Shown here one piece after another: positions 7,532-10,580 of a stretch of DNA of 10,580 nt. Numbering within the stretch: the stretch's first letter is position 1; the number at the start of each line of letters is the position of its first letter. The stretch covers positions 1-10,580 of the forward strand of contig JAEOTL010000519.1 of assembly GCA_016839845.1 (NCBI GenBank), read 5' to 3'. Both the position numbers and the translations under genes were made by a program. Origin of the DNA: Promethearchaeota archaeon. Its GTDB lineage: Archaea > Asgardarchaeota > Lokiarchaeia > Sigynarchaeales > SOKP01. The notes under the pieces are model-generated. The model was not told the origin of the DNA. It did no database searches and saw only the letters and a list, made by a program, of their open reading frames with translations.

Positions 7532-8545
7532 ATGTCAGTTGATCGTAAAAAACTGGAAGCATTATTGAATTGGTATAAGCAAGAAATTGGAAAGAATTTA
7601 ATTACAGCTATTATTGTAAACAGAGACGGGTTGGTTATGGCTGGAATAAAGGATGATTCCCAAGTTGAGATCAAGGAAGACGTAATAGGTGGTGTTACCG
7701 CATTAGTAGAACCAGTTTTGACAAGGATCACTCAAGAATTCAGCTCAGGAGCTTTTGGTACTGGCACATTTGATACAGAGGAAAACCGTATTATTTTCTG
7801 TGAAGCTGGGCCCGAGGCCGTTTTTGTGACAGTTCTAGATTCAATTGCAATGGTGGATCCGATTTTTCCATATGCTTATCTGGCAGCAGAGAAAATAGCT
7901 AGAATCTTCGATGGTAGGACTGTAAGCCCTGTTATCCCAAAACTCTACACCGACCAGGATGTTCAAAATATTGAAAGAAAGGTAGATAAATTACAGAAGA
8001 TAAAAACAAAATCTGGTGAATACGCATTTAAACTTATTCTGGGAGGGGAAGGGGGTGTGGGTAAAACAAGTATGGTCCACCGTTTTGTTGAGGACTCATT
8101 TCAAACCGATTATAAATCCACAATTGGAACCTCTATAATGAAAAAAGAATGTGATTTCGCGGGATTAGATTCAAGAGTCAGATTTGTAATATGGGATTTG
8201 GCAGGACAAGCACAATTTAAACGAGTAAGACAATCATACTTAGCAAATGCTGAAGCAGGTATTCTAGTTTATGATGTAACTCGAAGAGAAACATTTGATA
8301 ATTTAGAAAGTTGGTATAAAGAAGCTAAGGATGTTACTCCATCCATCTCTTTAATTTTAGTTGGAAATAAAATAGACCTGATTGAAGATCGAGTGGTTAC
8401 AAAGGAGGAAGGAGAAGAAATGGCAAAAAATCTCGCCCTTTCTTACATTGAAACCTCAGCTAAAACAGGTGAAAACATTAATGACGCCTTTAAAATGCTT
8501 GCCCTTCAAAAAATAAATCGTTTTATGTTTACAGAAGAAGTTTAA
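7532..8545 (+). CDS. Roadblock/LC7 domain fused to a Rab/Ras-like small GTPase
   Basis: This 337-residue protein joins two modules that in eukaryotes usually act as separate partners. Residues about 5-127 form a Roadblock/LC7 (longin-like alpha/beta) domain, with the typical start of a helix, AIIVNRDGLVMAG (26-38), then GGVTALVEP and IIFCEAGPEAVFVTVL. A charged helical linker (about 140-160) leads to a complete GTPase: G1 GEGGVGKT (172-179), G2 Thr197 in STIGTS, G3 WDLAGQ (221-226) with the catalytic Gln226, G4 NKID (279-282) and G5 TSAK (308-311). It should bind and hydrolyse GTP. There is no signal peptide, transmembrane helix or C-terminal prenylation Cys (it ends EEV), so any membrane contact would be indirect. 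Roadblock proteins regulate GTPases such as MglA and the Rag complex, so the fused domain may be a built-in dimerisation or regulatory unit (inference). The partner and pathway are unknown. The stop is only 4 bp from the convergent tRNA-Thr. Confidence 0.95.
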   Translation: MSVDRKKLEALLNWYKQEIGKNLITAIIVNRDGLVMAGIKDDSQVEIKEDVIGGVTALVEPVLTRITQEFSSGAFGTGTFDTEENRIIFCEAGPEAVFVTVLDSIAMVDPIFPYAYLAAEKIARIFDGRTVSPVIPKLYTDQDVQNIERKVDKLQKIKTKSGEYAFKLILGGEGGVGKTSMVHRFVEDSFQTDYKSTIGTSIMKKECDFAGLDSRVRFVIWDLAGQAQFKRVRQSYLANAEAGILVYDVTRRETFDNLESWYKEAKDVTPSISLILVGNKIDLIEDRVVTKEEGEEMAKNLALSYIETSAKTGENINDAFKMLALQKINRFMFTEEV

Positions 8546-8564
8546 ATTAAGCCTCTGGGGGGAT

Positions 8565-8595
8565 TTTCTTGAGATAGGGAAATCCTTCACACAAA
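8565..8595 (-). other. Probable non-canonical intron in the tRNA-Thr T-loop (about 31 nt)
   Basis: Removing this segment joins TTCAA to AT and gives the standard T-loop TTCAAAT between GGGGG and CCCCC. Boundaries could shift by a base or two because of flanking A residues. Minus-strand GGATTT inside the insert (8585-8580) can pair with AAATCC spanning the 3' boundary (8566-8561), so an alternative fold would compete with the T-stem in the precursor. No full bulge-helix-bulge was found by eye. Confidence 0.7.
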
Positions 8596-8632
8596 TTGAA
8601 CCCCCGGCCTGCAGATTACGAATCTGCCGCTT

Positions 8633-8663
8633 TAGGCGTATCATATTTTATCCTATGATATAA
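8633..8663 (-). other. Probable non-canonical intron in the tRNA-Thr D-loop (about 31 nt)
   Basis: Removing this segment leaves the D-arm GCTT-AGTGGTA-AAGC. The insert forms a perfect 7-bp hairpin on the minus strand, TATCATA (8660-8654) with TATGATA (8645-8639), around an 8-nt loop. The 3' flank CGCCTA is unpaired in this fold. A canonical pair of 3-nt bulges around a 4-bp helix was not found at the ends. Confidence 0.72.
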
Positions 8664-8717
8664 TACCACTAAGCCACAGAGGCAAAGTATTTTTAATTTA
8701 TTGACCTATTCAAAAAG

Positions 8718-8731
8718 TATAATTATAAAAA
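8718..8731 (+). promoter_or_regulatory. TATA-like box of the thiL gene, possibly shared with tRNA-Thr
   Basis: TTATAAAAA (8723-8731) is centred about 23 nt before the ATG at 8750, so the thiL mRNA is probably leaderless. It overlaps a perfect palindrome TATAATTATA (8718-8727), which on the minus strand lies 35-44 nt upstream of tRNA-Thr and could serve that promoter too. The divergent gap is only 66 bp (8684-8749), so the two promoters must share or overlap elements. Confidence 0.45.
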
Positions 8732-8749
8732 AATTTTAAATTTTATTCA

Positions 8750-9775
8750 ATGAATAAAAAACCTCTTATAAGTGATCTTGGAGAAAACAGGATAATAAAA
8801 ATTATCGAGAAACTAATTTTACAGAAGACGGGAAAACCATTGGTATTAGATGATGCCTTTTTCTTCGATCTTAATAATCAATCCATGGGGAAAAGCTTAG
8901 TTCTAAATTCTGATATGCTAGTTGCGGATACTGATGCCCCCAAGGAGATGAGTTACTACCAGATCGGAAGAAAGTCTGTTATTATGAATGTGAGTGATTT
9001 AATAGTTAAAGGTGTAAAACCAAGAGGTATTATCATCTCCTTAGGACTTCCTAATGATCTTTCAACAGATAATTTCACGGAAATGATAAATGGTATAATT
9101 GAATGCAGTGTATCCTTTGATCTCGATTATATTGGTGGAGATATTAATGAAACTGAAGAATTTATTATAAATCCCACAGTTTTTGGATTTGAAAATGTCT
9201 CGAAAATCATTTATAGGCAAGGAATTAACCCCGGTGATGTTATTGCTATCAATAGTAAATTTGGGTTAACCGGGGTGGGCTTTGATATTCTCTTAAAGAA
9301 AAAGGAAGACCTCACCAATTTTTCCACATACAAAAGATCTATTATGAGTATTTTAGAACCAACAATATCTGTAATAGAAGCTTTTACATTAGCGGAGAAT
9401 GAATTAGCGACTGCCAGTATCGATTCTTCTGATGGGTTGTCTAAATCTTTACGAGATTTAATGAGTTCAAATCAAAAACTTGGTTTTGAAATTGATTTTA
9501 ATAAAAAATTGATTGATCAAGAAGCAGTAAAATACTCCAAAGAATTTCAATTTTCATTAGAAAATCTTGTATTCAACGGAGGTGAGGAATTCATCCATAT
9601 TTTTTGCATAAAACCCCAAGATTTTTCAAAGGCGGCAAATTTAATTCAAGAGAGGAATGGAACGTTGTTTAAAGTTGGTCGAGTAATATCTAAAGAAGGT
9701 TTATTTATCTTAAAAGAGAACAAAAGAAGTGAAGTAAAAAGTTATGGATTTGAACATTTTCGACAAAGAGATTAA
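8750..9775 (+). CDS. thiL: Thiamine-monophosphate kinase (ThiL-type, AIR synthase-like fold)
   Basis: ThiL phosphorylates thiamine monophosphate with ATP to give thiamine diphosphate, the active cofactor. The 341-residue length is normal, and the family motifs come in order: GENRII (11-16), LDDAFFF (33-39, in the place of GDDAA), LVLNSDMLVADTDAP (50-64), IGRKSVIMNVSDL (72-84) with the conserved metal-ligand Asp83, YIGGDINET (127-135), PGDVIAINSKFGLTG (161-175), IDSSDGLSKSL (224-234) and NGGEEF (276-281). The first Gly of GDDA is replaced by Leu, and GGEE stands where bacterial ThiL has GGED. These variants could be archaeal family variation or mark a ThiL-like paralogue with a different substrate. 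No other thiamine gene lies within the window. The ATG at 8750 is chosen because it sits about 20 nt after a TATA-like box; no Shine-Dalgarno is visible. Confidence 0.85.
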   Translation: MNKKPLISDLGENRIIKIIEKLILQKTGKPLVLDDAFFFDLNNQSMGKSLVLNSDMLVADTDAPKEMSYYQIGRKSVIMNVSDLIVKGVKPRGIIISLGLPNDLSTDNFTEMINGIIECSVSFDLDYIGGDINETEEFIINPTVFGFENVSKIIYRQGINPGDVIAINSKFGLTGVGFDILLKKKEDLTNFSTYKRSIMSILEPTISVIEAFTLAENELATASIDSSDGLSKSLRDLMSSNQKLGFEIDFNKKLIDQEAVKYSKEFQFSLENLVFNGGEEFIHIFCIKPQDFSKAANLIQERNGTLFKVGRVISKEGLFILKENKRSEVKSYGFEHFRQRD

Positions 9776-9871
9776 AATATGAAAAGAGATTACAAAAGTA
9801 TTCTTATACTAAAGAAGAGACACTCTATAAAATAAAATTTTTAAATTATTATGGATTTATTTCTAATACTG

Positions 9872-9885
9872 TTTATACCTATATG
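9872..9885 (+). promoter_or_regulatory. TATA box for tRNA-Lys
   Basis: TTTATACCTATATG begins 30 nt upstream of the first tRNA nucleotide (9902), the correct spacing for an archaeal TATA element. The preceding gap after the thiL gene (9776-9871) is AT-rich with no visible gene. Confidence 0.5.
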
Positions 9886-9901
9886 AAGATGTCTATTATA
9901 T

Positions 9902-10005
9902 GGGCTATTGGCGCAGGCAGGTAGCGCAGCAGGCTTTTAACCTGACATTTATGAGAGAATCTCTCATAAAAAGGAAGGTCAGGGGTTCAATTCCCCTATA
10001 GCCCG
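9902..10005 (+). tRNA. tRNA-Lys(TTT), interrupted at the anticodon-stem/variable-loop junction
   Basis: GGGCTAT (9902-9908) pairs with ATAGCCC (9998-10004), and the discriminator is G (10005). The D-arm is GCGC-AGGCAGGTA-GCGC. The anticodon arm is GCAGG-CTTTTAA-CCTG, giving anticodon TTT (lysine, AAA/AAG). The T-arm is AGGGG-TTCAATT-CCCCT. Between CCTG and the variable loop AGGTC lie about 30 extra nt containing a strong hairpin. After removal, position 43 would be A facing G27, so the anticodon stem has only 4 Watson-Crick pairs plus a G-A. CCA is not encoded. Confidence 0.94.
9945..9974 (+). other. Probable non-canonical intron of tRNA-Lys (about 30 nt, perfect hairpin)
   Basis: The insert is dominated by a perfect 10-bp hairpin: TTTATGAGAG (9948-9957) with CTCTCATAAA (9961-9970) around an AAT triloop. 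Removal at 42/43 or 43/44 gives CCTG-A-AGGTC; the flanking A makes the two choices identical in sequence. The hairpin has no 3-nt bulges flanking a 4-bp helix, so a canonical bulge-helix-bulge is not evident. Confidence 0.7.
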
Positions 10006-10075
10006 TTATAATTCTCTATTCTTCCCAATTTTTATTAGAAAATCGAATGTTTAGAAATATTTATGAAATTTTAAA

Positions 10076-10086
10076 GTTTATATTAA
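10076..10086 (+). promoter_or_regulatory. Candidate TATA box for cbf5
   Basis: GTTTATATTAA lies 30-40 nt upstream of the cbf5 ATG (10116), which predicts a leader of only about 10 nt. The gap from tRNA-Lys to cbf5 (10006-10115) is AT-rich and otherwise empty. Confidence 0.4.
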
Positions 10087-10115
10087 TATAGAAATACTTC
10101 TAACTTCGATAGACT

Positions 10116-10580
10116 ATGCAATTTTCAGATTTTAAACTACCTTCTGATGAACCAGAGCAATTGATTATTAAATCTCAAGATAGTACTAACCCCGATTATG
10201 GCTGTGAACCAGAAAAGCGAGATTTGGAGACATACATCCAATATGGGGTGATCAACCTTGATAAACCAAGTGGTCCTACCAGCCATGAGATTGTATCTTG
10301 GGTACGCAAGATACTGGGGATCTCAAATGCAGGTCATGGAGGGACATTAGATCCTAAGGTTACAGGAATATTACCATGTGCTCTCGGAAGAGCTACACGT
10401 GCTTTATCAGCATTATTGAATGCTGGTAAGGAATATATTGGTATTCTTTACTTACACTCTCCAGAAAATCTGAAAAGGGTTGAGAAAGTGTTTAAGTTAT
10501 TCAATGGTAAAATTTATCAAAGACCCCCTTTAAAATCATCAGTTGCGAGGAAACTAAGAATAAGAGAGATTTATTATAGT
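10116..10580 (+). CDS. truB: tRNA/rRNA pseudouridine synthase Cbf5 (dyskerin/TruB family), N-terminal part
   Basis: Cbf5 is the catalytic subunit of archaeal H/ACA guide ribonucleoproteins, isomerising uridine to pseudouridine in rRNA; it can also modify U55 of tRNA without a guide RNA. The 155 visible residues include GVINLDKPSGPTSHE (44-58), the catalytic motif GGTLDPKVTG (75-84) with Asp79, LPCALGRATRALSALLNAGKEY (86-107) and IYQRPPLKSSV (133-143), all strong family matches. The frame is open to the right edge, so the rest of the catalytic domain and the PUA domain lie outside the window. An N-terminal extension of about 43 residues, acidic and polar, precedes the first motif, a length often seen in archaeal Cbf5. 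The ATG at 10116 is the first in-frame start after a TATA-like box. The gene lies 110 bp downstream of tRNA-Lys on the same strand but probably has its own promoter. Often named cbf5. Confidence 0.95.
   Translation, partial: MQFSDFKLPSDEPEQLIIKSQDSTNPDYGCEPEKRDLETYIQYGVINLDKPSGPTSHEIVSWVRKILGISNAGHGGTLDPKVTGILPCALGRATRALSALLNAGKEYIGILYLHSPENLKRVEKVFKLFNGKIYQRPPLKSSVARKLRIREIYYS

Larger units (their letters stand above)
8550..8683 (-). tRNA. tRNA-Thr(CGT) with two insertions
   Basis: On the minus strand, GCCTCTG (8683-8677) pairs with CAGAGGC (8557-8551). The discriminator is U (8550), the usual base for archaeal tRNA-Thr. The anticodon arm is GCAGA-TTCGTAA-TCTGC, giving anticodon CGT (8620-8618), which reads ACG. 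The D-stem GCTT/AAGC and T-stem GGGGG/CCCCC are intact, but the D-loop and the T-loop are each enlarged by about 31 nt. After removing both, the D-loop AGTGGTA and T-loop TTCAAAT are normal. The variable region is short (class I). The gene is convergent with the GTPase gene, with 4 bp between its discriminator and the GTPase stop, and divergent from the thiL gene. Confidence 0.95.

Noticed and set aside
8456..8644. 62-codon minus-strand frame across tRNA-Thr
   Set aside because: It overlaps the tRNA, its inserts and the antisense of the GTPase C-terminus, so it cannot be supported as a gene.
9902..10005. Canonical 37/38 intron in tRNA-Lys
   Set aside because: The 3' part of the gene contains no CCTGC-like strand after the hairpin, so cutting at 37/38 would destroy the anticodon stem; the extra segment must lie after CCTG.
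1..10580. CRISPR array, insertion sequence or prophage
   Set aside because: No regularly spaced repeats, transposase, integrase or phage structural gene is visible; the only mobile element seen is the intein.

Overview
The window looks like a chromosomal segment of an AT-rich archaeon, most likely an Asgard archaeon (Promethearchaeota). Two things support this. Both subunits of the archaeal family-D DNA polymerase and an archaeal Cbf5 are present, which sets the domain. A Roadblock/LC7 domain fused to a Rab/Ras-like small GTPase with all five G motifs is present, and such GTPases are abundant in Asgard archaea. The lineage within Asgard cannot be decided from this window.

Layout. On the minus strand, PolD small subunit DP1 (1985-192) is followed, through a TAATG stop/start overlap, by the first 64 codons of an unidentified gene that runs off the left edge (192-1). 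On the plus strand, PolD large subunit DP2 (2222-7078) diverges from DP1 across a 236-bp intergenic region. DP2 is interrupted at its catalytic Asp motif by a 472-residue LAGLIDADG intein (4904-6319). Next come tRNA-Leu(GAG) on minus (7236-7120), the Roadblock-GTPase gene on plus (7532-8545), tRNA-Thr(CGT) on minus (8683-8550), a thiL-type kinase gene on plus (8750-9775), tRNA-Lys(TTT) on plus (9902-10005) and the 5' part of cbf5/truB on plus (10116 to the right edge).

The genes are mostly informational: replication (DP1, DP2), tRNAs and rRNA/tRNA pseudouridylation (Cbf5). A cofactor kinase and a GTPase regulator sit among them. Most plus-strand genes have their own AT-rich promoter, and the tRNAs appear to be separate units.

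The most unusual content is (a) the intein, which carries both HEN acidic residues and ends in His-Gln rather than His-Asn, and (b) the tRNA genes. All three are interrupted, with four insertions of 30-31 nt at non-canonical places: D-loop, D-loop, T-loop and the anticodon-stem/variable-loop junction. By eye none folds into a complete canonical bulge-helix-bulge at the boundaries that restore a cloverleaf, which makes their processing worth testing.
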